Shown: positions 45,701 through 52,722 of the stretch, piece by piece | Layout of the letters: each line of letters opens with the position of its first letter | Position numbering within the stretch: the first letter of the stretch is position 1 | DNA from: an uncultured Clostridia bacterium | GTDB taxonomy: Bacteria > Bacillota > Clostridia > UBA1381 | Direction: 5' to 3' | Length of the DNA stretch: 64,000 nt | Assembly (NCBI GenBank): GCA_947624485.1 | Contig: CANQKM010000004.1 | Location: forward strand, 124,001-188,000 | The notes under the pieces: generated by a model | Seen by the model: the letters and a program-made list of their open reading frames with translations, nothing else | Databases searched by the model: none | Told to the model about the DNA's origin: nothing | Program-made: the position numbers and the translations under genes

Positions 45701-45775
45701 TCCGCGGTACTCCGCCGTCGGATTTTTGAAAAGCTCACCGTCAAGCTCGTGTGAATTGTTTTCCGGAAAAATCAT
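42716..45775 (-). CDS. GH106-like alpha-L-rhamnosidase family protein, cytoplasmic
   Basis: 1019 residues from the ATG at 45775 (GGAGG 8 bases upstream; an earlier in-frame start at 45799 would precede the RBS and overlap hypE). There is no signal peptide, so it acts inside the cell on imported oligosaccharides. The N-terminal TIM-barrel shows YRGLPFWSWN, MGFGGVVIHPRDG and WLYDDDRFPSGAA, and the middle has FTDEPRIG and MTGHILAE. These are typical of GH106-type rhamnosidases and close relatives, followed by a galactose-binding-like C-terminal region (about 800-1010). Substrate is inferred as rhamnose-capped rhamnogalacturonan fragments produced by the PL11 enzyme next door. It follows hypE by 17 bases on the same strand, so it may be read from the hydrogenase operon. 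Confidence 0.75.
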   Translation of the reverse strand: MIFPENNSHELDGELFKNPTAEYRGLPFWSWNCKIEKQTIDEQLQIFKKMGFGGVVIHPRDGLDTEYLGDEFMEMARYTAEKCRETGLICWLYDDDRFPSGAADGLVTKNPRFRAREMRITSKPLDGCLVSQSEFDAAVENGEIPRGYYLTAYAVKIENKYMTDYRRLNTQDEIDAAINNGENVRYAYLELAEGEEFFNGCTYSDTMNPSATDKFIEVTHERYKSWLGADFGTAAAAIFTDEPRIGKQQPIRAAESDEDAFVPYTEYFALFCKDERGFDPLDIAPEYVWDRADGDLSGRHAYHDAAAECFARVFMDRICEWCGENGILMTGHILAESPLGAQTTTVGEAMRCYRRMDVPGVDMLIDGREFTSVKQAASIAAQYGREAVMSEEYGVTNWDCTFKTYKLQGDWQAALGVTIRVPHLSHMSIKGEAKRDWPGSIFYHAPWHGEFACIEDHFARLNTVLTRGKRITHVAVVNPVESLWISYGADDLTRKKRDEMDRQFEKFADKLLTGGIDFDYLSESLLPEQDVKTDGKTLTVGKCGYEAVVVPECDTIRKTTLDILKKFAESGGTVIFAGKVPTMVDTKLSSEAAELAEKCVRVNMDSGAPVDALGGFRDIEYENNNLLYQLRTDNGCKWLFLCHAYPSDGVRERNTVKIRGEYSLTVYDTISGERFNMPAKVKDGMTVFEWDCCGEDSILLRLGKPENGLEDYAVNEFETVKTIDKIDRFNLSEPNVLLLDYARFAVDGGEMHEKKALIKADNVVREALGLVLRTGLDRQPYAVTAGAAHTVTMYFDIQSELETDCRLALEYADKCKLYLNGERVDGDIIGWYVDKAISIIELPKLKIGANVLRVDMEYNAKSYLENMYLLGGFGVRGTTVTAPASELKFGDICAQGMTFYTGNVEYVFDVDIDRGDEYFIRVPRFNAPVMAVYADGKRCGRIAYSPHRASLGNLSAGRHEIKIVMYGSRFNSFGALHNADENYTWYGNTSFRTTGDKWTDGYMLRPVGITSEVVIEKKK

Positions 45776-45792
45776 GGCAAATCCTCCGCCTT

Positions 45793-46773
45793 TCAGCATA
45801 TTCTCGGCAAACCCTCGCCGTAAAGCTCCGTCACTTTGCGTCTGCCGCCGAGCGGCGTTATAAGCGTCACGTCGCCGCCCTTTACGGCGCGTCCGACTAT
45901 CGCTGCGTTTTCGCCGTAACGGCTCTTTCGTATAATTTCGATAGCTTTCTGCGCGTCGCTTTCCGCCACGACGGCTACGAGCTTACCCTCGTTGCCCATG
46001 TGCATGACGTTAAGCCCGAGTATTTTGCAAAAGCCTCTTACCTCCGGCGTTATCGGGATTTTGTCCTCGTCTATCTCAAAGCCGCAGCCGGCATTTTTCG
46101 CGAACTCGCAAAGCACCGTGCCGAGACCTCCGCGCGTAATGTCGCGCATGGCGTGAATTTGAACGCCCGCGCTCATCATATTTTGTACCATTTTGCAAAG
46201 CGGCGCGCAGTCGCTTTTTATGTTGTTCTCTATATTCATGCGCTCGCTCAAAATCGCCGCGTGGTGGTCGCCGAGCGTACCGGACACTATGAGCGCGTCG
46301 CCCTCTCGGCAGTTCGCGCTTTTTATGTCCGCGCCGTCCTTTACAAAGCCGACGCCGGTCGTGTTGATATACACGCCGCCGCTGCCCTCGATAACTTTAG
46401 TGTCCCCGGCGATCACCGTCACGCCGGCTTCCTTTGCCGTTTCTGCGAGCGACTCCGCGATAAACTTTAGTGTCCCCGTGTCAGCGCCCTCCTCGATTAT
46501 ATAGGCGGTCGTGATATACTTCGGCACAGCGCCGCGCATGAGCAGGTCGTTCACCGTGCCGCACACCGCGAGCCTGCCGATGTCGCCGCCCTTGAACGTG
46601 AGCGGCGTTACAACAAAGCTGTCGGTCGTGACGGCAATTTTAGTGTCCCCGTCCACGACTGCGCTGTCCTCCATCATGTCAAGCACGGGATTGGAGCTTG
46701 ACGCTCTGAAAATCTCGTCTATAAGCTGCGAGGTCGAGCGACCGCCGCTGCCGTGAGCCATTGTAATTTTCAT
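45793..46773 (-). CDS. hypE: Hydrogenase expression/formation protein HypE
   Basis: 326 residues, a PurM-like ATPase that dehydrates the thiocarboxamide on its C-terminal cysteine to make the CN ligands of the [NiFe] centre. The N-terminal HGSGGR motif, DITRGGLGTVLCEF and the essential C-terminal PRIC end are all present. The gene holds three copies of a short repeated string (GGGGACACTAAA on the coding strand): two read as GDTK and one is read in another frame. The second GDTK fits the normal GDTKV motif of the family; the others are unexpected. It lies 7 bases after hypD. Confidence 0.96.
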   Translation of the reverse strand: MKITMAHGSGGRSTSQLIDEIFRASSSNPVLDMMEDSAVVDGDTKIAVTTDSFVVTPLTFKGGDIGRLAVCGTVNDLLMRGAVPKYITTAYIIEEGADTGTLKFIAESLAETAKEAGVTVIAGDTKVIEGSGGVYINTTGVGFVKDGADIKSANCREGDALIVSGTLGDHHAAILSERMNIENNIKSDCAPLCKMVQNMMSAGVQIHAMRDITRGGLGTVLCEFAKNAGCGFEIDEDKIPITPEVRGFCKILGLNVMHMGNEGKLVAVVAESDAQKAIEIIRKSRYGENAAIVGRAVKGGDVTLITPLGGRRKVTELYGEGLPRIC

Positions 46774-47398
46774 ATTTACCTCACCTGTTATTCGTGTAGT
46801 AGTGGAAGCACGCGCCCTCCATAGACACCATGCACGCGCCCTGCGGCGTGTCGGGCGTGCAGACCGTGCCGAAAAGCGGACAATCGTGCGGCGGTTTTTT
46901 GCCCGATATTACGTCGCCGCACGCGCACGCGCCGTTGTACATCTGATCTTCGCGCAAATCCGCGCTGCCGGCGTCAAATTGCGCGTACTCCTTTTTGAGT
47001 ACAAGTCCCGAATTTTTTATAACGCCCATACCGCGCCACGCCGCGTCGCACGGCTCAAAGTATTTGCTTACCTTTTCCTGCGCCTCGGTATTGCCGTCAT
47101 ACGTCACGACCGACGGGTACATATTCAGCGCTTCGCCGCCCTTTAATTTCGTGAGCGCGTATATCGCCGCCAAAAGCTCCGCGCCGCTAAAACCTGCTGT
47201 CACGAACGGAAGGTTTAGCTCCTTCGCCATATCCTCGAACAGCCTGTGACCGGTTATGACACTCACATGTCCGGGCGCGAGGAAGCCGGTAATTTTAGTG
47301 TCCCCTTCCGCGACCGTGCGTATCGCCTGCGGCATTGTTTTAAGTGCGGTCAAAAGCTTCACATTTTTAGTGTCCCCGTTTGTTTTAGTGTCCCCGTT
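46394..47398. repeat. Six dispersed copies of TTTAGTGTCCCC inside hypE and hypD
   Basis: All in the same orientation: 46396-46407, 46466-46477, 46639-46650, 47294-47305, 47366-47377 and 47384-47395. The last two form a tandem with an 18-bp period. Five of six extend to TTTAGTGTCCCCG. On the coding strand five read GGG GAC ACT AAA (Gly-Asp-Thr-Lys) and the one at 46466 is read in another frame (Thr-Gly-Thr-Leu-Lys). No other copy was noticed in the window. Confidence 0.85.
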
Positions 47399-47836
47399 AA
47401 GCAAACGTTCCACGATCAGCGCATACACCGGCGTTGTCGTTTCAAAGCCGACCGCTGCGAAAACAAACTGTCTGTCGGGGTTGCCGCGCGCCATGTTGAG
47501 TATTTCAAACGGCGAGTACACCATTTTCACGCTGCCGCCCTCCGCAGCCGCGTCACGCAGCGATTTTTCCGAGCCTTTTACGCGCATCATGTCGCCAAAC
47601 GTCACGACCGTCGTATTCGGCGTAAGCGCAAGCTCTGTGAGGCGGTCGATGTACGACGCAACCGTCACGCACACGGGGCAGCCGGGCCCCGATATGAGCT
47701 TTATTTTCGGTGAAAGCATAGCCGGTATGCCGTTTTCGGAGATCGACGCGGTATGCGTGCCGCACACCTCCATGATAACCTTTTCCTCGCCGTCGTAGCT
47801 TTTGAGGTACTCCTTTATTTCGTTTAAGTCAGGCAT
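46781..47836 (-). CDS. hypD: Hydrogenase formation protein HypD
   Basis: 351 residues. HypD binds a [4Fe-4S] cluster and scaffolds Fe(CN)2CO assembly with HypC. Conserved motifs: MEVCGTHT, SGPGCPVCVT, GFETTTP and PGHVSVITG, plus the C-terminal Cys cluster (CACGDV, DCPLFG, PQGACMVSMEGAC). Around residue 150, between VERLL and LLTALKTMP, a small insertion encodes two tandem NGDTK-type units made by an 18-bp DNA repeat. A third unit lies before ITGFLAPGHV. Start overlaps hypC by 8 bases. Confidence 0.96.
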   Translation of the reverse strand: MPDLNEIKEYLKSYDGEEKVIMEVCGTHTASISENGIPAMLSPKIKLISGPGCPVCVTVASYIDRLTELALTPNTTVVTFGDMMRVKGSEKSLRDAAAEGGSVKMVYSPFEILNMARGNPDRQFVFAAVGFETTTPVYALIVERLLNGDTKTNGDTKNVKLLTALKTMPQAIRTVAEGDTKITGFLAPGHVSVITGHRLFEDMAKELNLPFVTAGFSGAELLAAIYALTKLKGGEALNMYPSVVTYDGNTEAQEKVSKYFEPCDAAWRGMGVIKNSGLVLKKEYAQFDAGSADLREDQMYNGACACGDVISGKKPPHDCPLFGTVCTPDTPQGACMVSMEGACFHYYTNNR

Positions 47837-48050
47837 TGCCCATTTCCTCCAGCATGGAGAAAAGCTCCTCCATTTCCTTCGCTTCGCTCTTAGAGATTTT
47901 TTGAATTATAAGTCCGGCGTGTACGAGAACGTAGTCGCCGACGGCTACGTTTACCACGCCCGTGTTCGCCTTCGTGAGATTACCGCTGTAATCCACCGTC
48001 GCGATATTGTCCTTAATTTCAACAACCCTTCCGGGTGCAGCCACACACAT
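47829..48050 (-). CDS. hypC: Hydrogenase assembly chaperone HypC
   Basis: 73 residues, the usual size of this OB-fold chaperone. It begins MCVAAPGRV with the essential C2 that holds the iron ligand-transfer site, then NTGVVNVAVGDYVLVHAG, the family signature. It carries the Fe(CN)2CO unit between HypD and the hydrogenase large subunit. It overlaps hypD and is 1 base from hypF, so the four genes are translated as a tight block. Confidence 0.96.
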   Translation of the reverse strand: MCVAAPGRVVEIKDNIATVDYSGNLTKANTGVVNVAVGDYVLVHAGLIIQKISKSEAKEMEELFSMLEEMGNA

Positions 48051-48051
48051 A

Positions 48052-50202
48052 TTACCTCTCCTTGTTCAGCGCGTACCAAGCCTGTCCGAGAGCGATTCCC
48101 CCGTCGTTGGTCGGTACCTGCTCGTTTATATATACGTTAAATCCCCTCTCGGCAAGACCGTTTACGCAAAGCCCGGTGAGTATTCCGTTTGCGAAAACGC
48201 CGCCCGAAAGGATTATATTTTTCTCGTTTTGATTCGCCGCGAAATCCATAACCGCGTCAGCAACGGCGTAATGGAAGCCGAGCGCGAGCGAATTTATGTC
48301 CGCGCCGCTTTTTATCGCTCCGTATATCTGACGTATAAGGCTCGATGTCTGCCACCTGCCGTCAACCATCGGCAGCGTCAGCGGATACGGCTCGGCCGCT
48401 TTCCGCGCCGCGCTTTCGAGCATTATCGCGCATTCGCCCTCGTAGCTGTTGTACGCGCGTATGCCGAGCATGGCCGATACCGCGTCGAAAAGTCTACCCA
48501 TACTCGACGATTTCACGGTGTTTATATTGTTTTCAACGGCGGCTTTTATAACCGCGCCGTTTTCCGACACGGGGGTAAGTCCCGCCGAAATAAGATAGCA
48601 GTCGAGCGTTGTCCGCGCGTCGCGCGCGCTTTCGTCGCTGCCTGTGAGAGCGGTGTATTCGAGCGACGCTATCCGCGTAAAACCGCCGTCATAGCGTATG
48701 ACCTCGCCGCCCCAAATATTGCCGTCGCCGCCGTAGCCCGTGCCGTCGAACACAAACCCCACAGCCGCGCCGTTTAGCCTGTGTTCAGCCATTACGGACG
48801 CCATATGTGCAAAGTGGTGCAGAAGCGTGTCGCCCTCCGCCGCGCCCGCGCTAAGATACATCGGGTGCGCATCCTTTACCGTAACGTCAGGCGTGAAGTT
48901 CAGCAGCCGCGACAGGCGCGGTATATTGCTTTTCCACGCGCGGTACGCGTCGTCGTTTTCAAGGTCGCCGAAATACTGGCTCATGTACGCCGCGCCGCCC
49001 TTCGCGCAGCAAAACGCGGCTTTAAGGTCGCCGCCCAGAGCGAGTACCGACTTGTCCGACCTCGCATCAATCGTCACCGGCAGCGGCACATATCCGCGCG
49101 CGCGGCGTATCATCTGCACGCGTCCGCAAATCACGCGGCACACCGAGTCGTCGAGCGGCGTCAGTATGCGGCGGTTGTGACTTAATACCTCGAAACCGCC
49201 GACGCTTTCACGCAATTCTAAAATGTCCTCATTCTCTATTATAATAGGCTCGCCCGACACGTTCGCGCTCGTCATAACAAGCGCGCCGCACATTTTTGTA
49301 AGATAGTCCTGCACGGGGTTGCACGGCAGAAACGCGCCGATATAATCGCTCTCTCCGCACACCGACGGCGCGAAATCCTTTTTCTTTCTTAAAAGCACGA
49401 TCGGTCTTGCGGCAGACAGGAGCGTACTCTTTTCAAGCTCGTCCGCCTCGGCGTACTCCGATATTTCGTCCAACGAGTGAAACATCACCGCAAACGGTTT
49501 AGCTGTGCGCCGCTTTATTTCGCGAAGTCTTTTCGCCGCGTTCTCGTCGTCGGCGCGGCACGCGAAATGGTAGCCGCCGATGTCCTTTACCGCCGCTACT
49601 CCGCCGCCCAAAATCGTTTTAACAGCCTCGCTTAACGGATCGCCGACGACGGTATACGAAAGAACAGGCCCGCACGAGTTACACGCTATCGTCTGTGCGT
49701 GACAGCGAATGTCGTTTATGTCGCGGTACTCCCCCGCGCACTCGCCGCACATTTCAAAATCGGTCATTGTGATGCTTTCGCGGTCGTACGGGAGCGACTG
49801 TTGTATGCTGTATCGCGGCCCGCACCGCACGCAGCTTATAAACGGGTGCTTAAAGCGTCTGTTACGCGCGTCGTAAAACTCGTCGATGCAGCCTTGACAC
49901 GCTGCGATGTCGGGCGTAAGGAGCGGCAGAGTTTCGCATTCCTCACCGCTCGGCGCGATTGTAAATCCCGTAAAATCCATGCGCGGTATATCCTTCTCCG
50001 CGCACGACGTTATCACCGCCTGAGGAAGCGACCTTACCTCGTTTATAAACTCGCTTACCCTCTCCCCCTCCGCGGCGATTTCAACGACGCCGCCGAGGTT
50101 TTTCACGTAACCGCGCACGCCGTATTTTTCCGCAATGCGCTTTACGTCAGGTCTGAAGCCTATGCCCTGAACCAAACCCGTTATAATATATTTCTTCGTC
50201 AT
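48052..50202 (-). CDS. hypF: Carbamoyltransferase HypF
   Basis: 716 residues, a little shorter than the usual 750-770. Domains in order: acylphosphatase-like (VQGIGFRP, residues 11-18); two zinc-finger-like Cys sets (C102/C105 with C124/C127, and C152/C155 with C174/C177); a YrdC/Sua5-like domain (about 190-370); and a Kae1-like carbamoyltransferase domain with HHFAHMASVMAEH and FDGTGYGGDGNIWGGE. It transfers the carbamoyl group from carbamoyl phosphate to the HypE cysteine as the source of CN ligands. It lies 51 bases after echF, with a hairpin between. Confidence 0.96.
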   Translation of the reverse strand: MTKKYIITGLVQGIGFRPDVKRIAEKYGVRGYVKNLGGVVEIAAEGERVSEFINEVRSLPQAVITSCAEKDIPRMDFTGFTIAPSGEECETLPLLTPDIAACQGCIDEFYDARNRRFKHPFISCVRCGPRYSIQQSLPYDRESITMTDFEMCGECAGEYRDINDIRCHAQTIACNSCGPVLSYTVVGDPLSEAVKTILGGGVAAVKDIGGYHFACRADDENAAKRLREIKRRTAKPFAVMFHSLDEISEYAEADELEKSTLLSAARPIVLLRKKKDFAPSVCGESDYIGAFLPCNPVQDYLTKMCGALVMTSANVSGEPIIIENEDILELRESVGGFEVLSHNRRILTPLDDSVCRVICGRVQMIRRARGYVPLPVTIDARSDKSVLALGGDLKAAFCCAKGGAAYMSQYFGDLENDDAYRAWKSNIPRLSRLLNFTPDVTVKDAHPMYLSAGAAEGDTLLHHFAHMASVMAEHRLNGAAVGFVFDGTGYGGDGNIWGGEVIRYDGGFTRIASLEYTALTGSDESARDARTTLDCYLISAGLTPVSENGAVIKAAVENNINTVKSSSMGRLFDAVSAMLGIRAYNSYEGECAIMLESAARKAAEPYPLTLPMVDGRWQTSSLIRQIYGAIKSGADINSLALGFHYAVADAVMDFAANQNEKNIILSGGVFANGILTGLCVNGLAERGFNVYINEQVPTNDGGIALGQAWYALNKER

Positions 50203-50220
50203 AATTCCGATATAAAGTCA

Positions 50221-50244
50221 AGGGGCTGTATCGCTACAACCCCT
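50221..50244 (-). other. Intercistronic hairpin between echF and hypF
   Basis: On the minus strand AGGGGTTGTA and TACAGCCCCT can pair over 10 bp (one G-U) around a 4-base loop. No U tract follows, so it may be an mRNA processing or stability element that sets different levels of hydrogenase and Hyp proteins rather than a terminator. Confidence 0.4.
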
Positions 50245-50253
50245 ATGTTTGCA

Positions 50254-50700
50254 TTATTCTTCCGCTTTTGCCGCGGCGGCAGCCTTCTTAGCCGCTGCAG
50301 CCTTCTTCATAGCCTCGATCTGTTCGGGTGTGAACTTCGGCTTTTCGGGCGCGGCGGGAGGCTCGCTGTGCAGCGTTACGACCGTCTTTTCCGCCGACGG
50401 CTCGCTGTAGTGAGTGTCCATTTTAAGACAGTTTTTCGGGCAGTTGTTCACGCAGTTTTCGCACTGCACGCAGCCCATTCTGTCTATCGTCCACGTCCGT
50501 GCCGCGCGGTCGACCGTTATCGCGCCCGACGGGCATTTTCTCTGGCACGAGCCGCAGAAAATACATTGGTCTATATCGTTCTGCACGCTGCCCCTCGAAC
50601 GTTCGGGGTACTCGCGCGGAACGACCGGATAATTCTGTGTCGCCGGCTTGGAAAAGAGGTTCCTCAAAGCCAAGCCCGTAAATTTCATTAAACCTGCCAT
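50254..50700 (-). CDS. echF: Ech-type hydrogenase two-[4Fe-4S] ferredoxin subunit
   Basis: 148 residues, the electron-transfer polyferredoxin of a group 4 membrane-bound [NiFe] hydrogenase (EchF/NuoI type). Two complete CxxCxxCxxxCP motifs: C46/C49/C52/C56 and C77/C80/C83/C87. After residue 120 there is an added tail, KFTPEQIEAMKKAAAAKKA then Ala/Lys-rich, that nearly matches the tail of the EchD-like subunit of the same operon. It passes electrons from reduced ferredoxin to the small subunit. Last ech gene, 13 bases after the large subunit. Confidence 0.92.
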   Translation of the reverse strand: MAGLMKFTGLALRNLFSKPATQNYPVVPREYPERSRGSVQNDIDQCIFCGSCQRKCPSGAITVDRAARTWTIDRMGCVQCENCVNNCPKNCLKMDTHYSEPSAEKTVVTLHSEPPAAPEKPKFTPEQIEAMKKAAAAKKAAAAAKAEE

Positions 50701-50713
50701 ATCCGTTACCTCC

Positions 50714-51793
50714 TTACCTTTCCGTACAGCTGATACACGGATCTATCGTGAGTATCAGAAGCGGCACGTCAGCCAGCTCGCAGCCCTTAAGCGTGTGCAG
50801 GAGCGGCATGAGGTTTGTAAAGGTCGGCGTTCTTACCCTCACGCGGTCGAGGAACTTTGTTCCGTTCGCGCGGCAGTAATATATAGCCTCGCCTCTCGGC
50901 TGCTCGACGCGCATGAACGCCTCACCGTTCGGGTTGCCCTTTACGGCAACCGATATTTCGCCGTCGGGTATCTTGTTTACCGCCTGGCGGATAATGTGGA
51001 ACGACTGGAAAATCTCCTGTATTCTCACGTCGCAGCGCGCGTAGCAGTCGCACTCCTTGCTCGTTATAATGTCGAAGTCGATGTCGCTGTAAGCGGCGTA
51101 GCCGAGGGTGCGCGTGTCGATCTTTATGCCGCTCGCTCTCATCATCGGGCCTGCCGCGCCGAGATATACCGCGTCCTGCGGCGACAGCATACCCACGCCC
51201 TTAAGTCTCGACTGAACGGTATAGTCGTTCAAAAATACGTTCGTGAGCTTTTTAAGCTCCTTTTCCATGCCGTCAAAATTCCTGACGAATTTCTGCAGCA
51301 TTTCCTTCGGCATATCCTTTAACACGCCGCCGATCTTGTTTACCGAGAATATTACGCGTCCGCCGGTGCTTTCCTCGAACATGTCGAGGATCTGCTCGCG
51401 CAGTCTCCACGTCTGATAGAACAGCGCCTCAAAGCCGAAAGCGTCGGCAAGAAGTCCGAGCCAGAGAAGGTGCGAATGCACGCGCGACATTTCAGCCCAA
51501 ATCGTGCGGAGGTATTTCGCTCTGTCGGGGATCTCCGTATCGAATATGCGCTCCATAGCCTCAACGTAGCCCATGCCGTGCATGAACGAGCATATACCGC
51601 ACGTTCTCTCTATCACGTAAAGGTAATCGTTGAAGTCGCGCTTTTCGGCAAGCTGCTCAAGTCCGCGGTGGACGTAGCCTATCTTGGGGATCGCGTCAAC
51701 GACCTTTTCGTCCTCAAGCACGAGGTCAAGGTGTATCGGTTCGGGCAGTACGGGGTGCTGCGGGCCGAACGGTATGATTGTTCTGTTAGCCAT
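50714..51793 (-). CDS. echE: Ech-type [NiFe]-hydrogenase large subunit
   Basis: 359 residues, related to NuoD. Both nickel-binding motifs of group 4 hydrogenases are intact: RTCGICS (C65, C68) near the N-terminus and DPCISC (C353, C356) at the extreme C-terminus. This separates it from Complex I NuoD, which lacks these Cys. The chain stops three residues after the last Cys (TER), so it has no C-terminal peptide for a HycI-type protease, and none is encoded nearby. It forms the H2-evolving site, matured by the adjacent Hyp proteins. Start overlaps echD by 8 bases. Confidence 0.95.
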   Translation of the reverse strand: MANRTIIPFGPQHPVLPEPIHLDLVLEDEKVVDAIPKIGYVHRGLEQLAEKRDFNDYLYVIERTCGICSFMHGMGYVEAMERIFDTEIPDRAKYLRTIWAEMSRVHSHLLWLGLLADAFGFEALFYQTWRLREQILDMFEESTGGRVIFSVNKIGGVLKDMPKEMLQKFVRNFDGMEKELKKLTNVFLNDYTVQSRLKGVGMLSPQDAVYLGAAGPMMRASGIKIDTRTLGYAAYSDIDFDIITSKECDCYARCDVRIQEIFQSFHIIRQAVNKIPDGEISVAVKGNPNGEAFMRVEQPRGEAIYYCRANGTKFLDRVRVRTPTFTNLMPLLHTLKGCELADVPLLILTIDPCISCTER

Positions 51794-52262
51794 TGTCCTT
51801 GTCCTCCTTTGCTTTTTCCTCCGCCGCCTTTGCCGCCGCGGCTTTCTTCGCGGCTGCCGCCTTTTTCATTTCCTCGATTTGCTCGGGGGTGAATTTCGGC
51901 GCGGCCTTCTTTTCCTCTTCCTTTTTCTTAAACGGCGTTACCGCTTCTATCGTGTAAAGCTTATCCTTATAGTTGAGCTTCATATGTCTTATCTGCACGC
52001 CGAAAAGCTCGCGCATCTCGTTTTCGTACAGCGACGCGGACTGGTATATGTCCGATATGCTCACTATTTCCTCGTCCTGCTTCAGCGGCACCTTGTACGT
52101 CAGGAAATGGTACATCTGCGCGAAGGAGTAGAGAAGGTCATAGCCGTAATCGGTGTTTACGGCGCATATCTGCACAAGTCTCGCGCCCTCGCTCTTAGCC
52201 TTAACCGCCTTGAGCGGGAGAAGGTCGGGGCTGAGGTCAATCAGTTCGTAATTCTCTCTCAT
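51786..52262 (-). CDS. echD: Ech-type hydrogenase NuoC-like subunit with Ala/Lys-rich C-terminal tail
   Basis: 158 residues. The first 110 match the EchD/NuoC (30 kDa) subunit, with the signature YENEMRELFGV at about 79-90, in the usual place beside the large subunit. Residues 121-158 are an extra tail, PKFTPEQIEEMKKAAAAKK followed by Ala/Lys/Glu repeats, nearly identical to the tail of the ferredoxin subunit two genes on. The tail is predicted helical and highly charged. It starts within the stop of echC (4-base overlap). Confidence 0.9.
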   Translation of the reverse strand: MRENYELIDLSPDLLPLKAVKAKSEGARLVQICAVNTDYGYDLLYSFAQMYHFLTYKVPLKQDEEIVSISDIYQSASLYENEMRELFGVQIRHMKLNYKDKLYTIEAVTPFKKKEEEKKAAPKFTPEQIEEMKKAAAAKKAAAAKAAEEKAKEDKDNG

Positions 52263-52705
52263 GCTTTCTCTCCCCTCTCTTTTTTATACTTCTTTCTCTT
52301 TTCTTCGAGCACCGCGACAGCCTTCACAACGCCGTCTATTATCGCGTTCGGTCTCGCGGCGCAGCCGGGAACGTACACGTCCACGGGGAGCACCTTGTCC
52401 ACTCCGCCGATAATGTTGTAGCAGTCCTTGAACACGCCGCCGTTGCAGGCGCATATTCCGACCGCGCACACAACCTTCGGCTCGGGCATCTGCGAGTAAA
52501 GCTGCTCGACAACGGGTTTGTTCTGCGTGTTTATGCCGCCGGTTATCAGAAGTATGTCGGCGTGCTTCGGGTTACCGGTGTTCAGCACTCCGAAACGCTC
52601 CACATCGTAAACCGGCGTCAGGCAGGCGAGAACCTCTATATCGCAGCCGTTGCAGCTTGAGCCATCGTAATGCAGCATCCACGGTGATTTTGAAACCTTT
52701 GCCAT
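52259..52705 (-). CDS. echC: Ech-type hydrogenase small subunit
   Basis: 148 residues from the ATG at 52705 (GGGAGG upstream); the longer open frame from 52783 would overlap echB. NuoB-like subunit holding the proximal [4Fe-4S] cluster: CNGCDIE (C18, C21), GICACNGG and VPGCAARPN (C115). It passes electrons from the ferredoxin subunit to the NiFe site. It is short like other group 4 small subunits, with no Tat signal. Coupled by overlap to echD. Confidence 0.94.
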   Translation of the reverse strand: MAKVSKSPWMLHYDGSSCNGCDIEVLACLTPVYDVERFGVLNTGNPKHADILLITGGINTQNKPVVEQLYSQMPEPKVVCAVGICACNGGVFKDCYNIIGGVDKVLPVDVYVPGCAARPNAIIDGVVKAVAVLEEKRKKYKKERGEKA

Positions 52706-52722
52706 ATATAAGTCCTCCCTTC

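Noticed and set aside
42776-45799. Start of the rhamnosidase at 45799 overlapping hypE
   Set aside because: The GGAGG lies between this codon and the ATG at 45775, which fits the RBS spacing and avoids overlap.
46396-46407. This copy of the GDTK string as an insertion
   Set aside because: GDTKV at this place is a normal conserved HypE motif, so this copy is probably ancestral. The other five remain unexplained.
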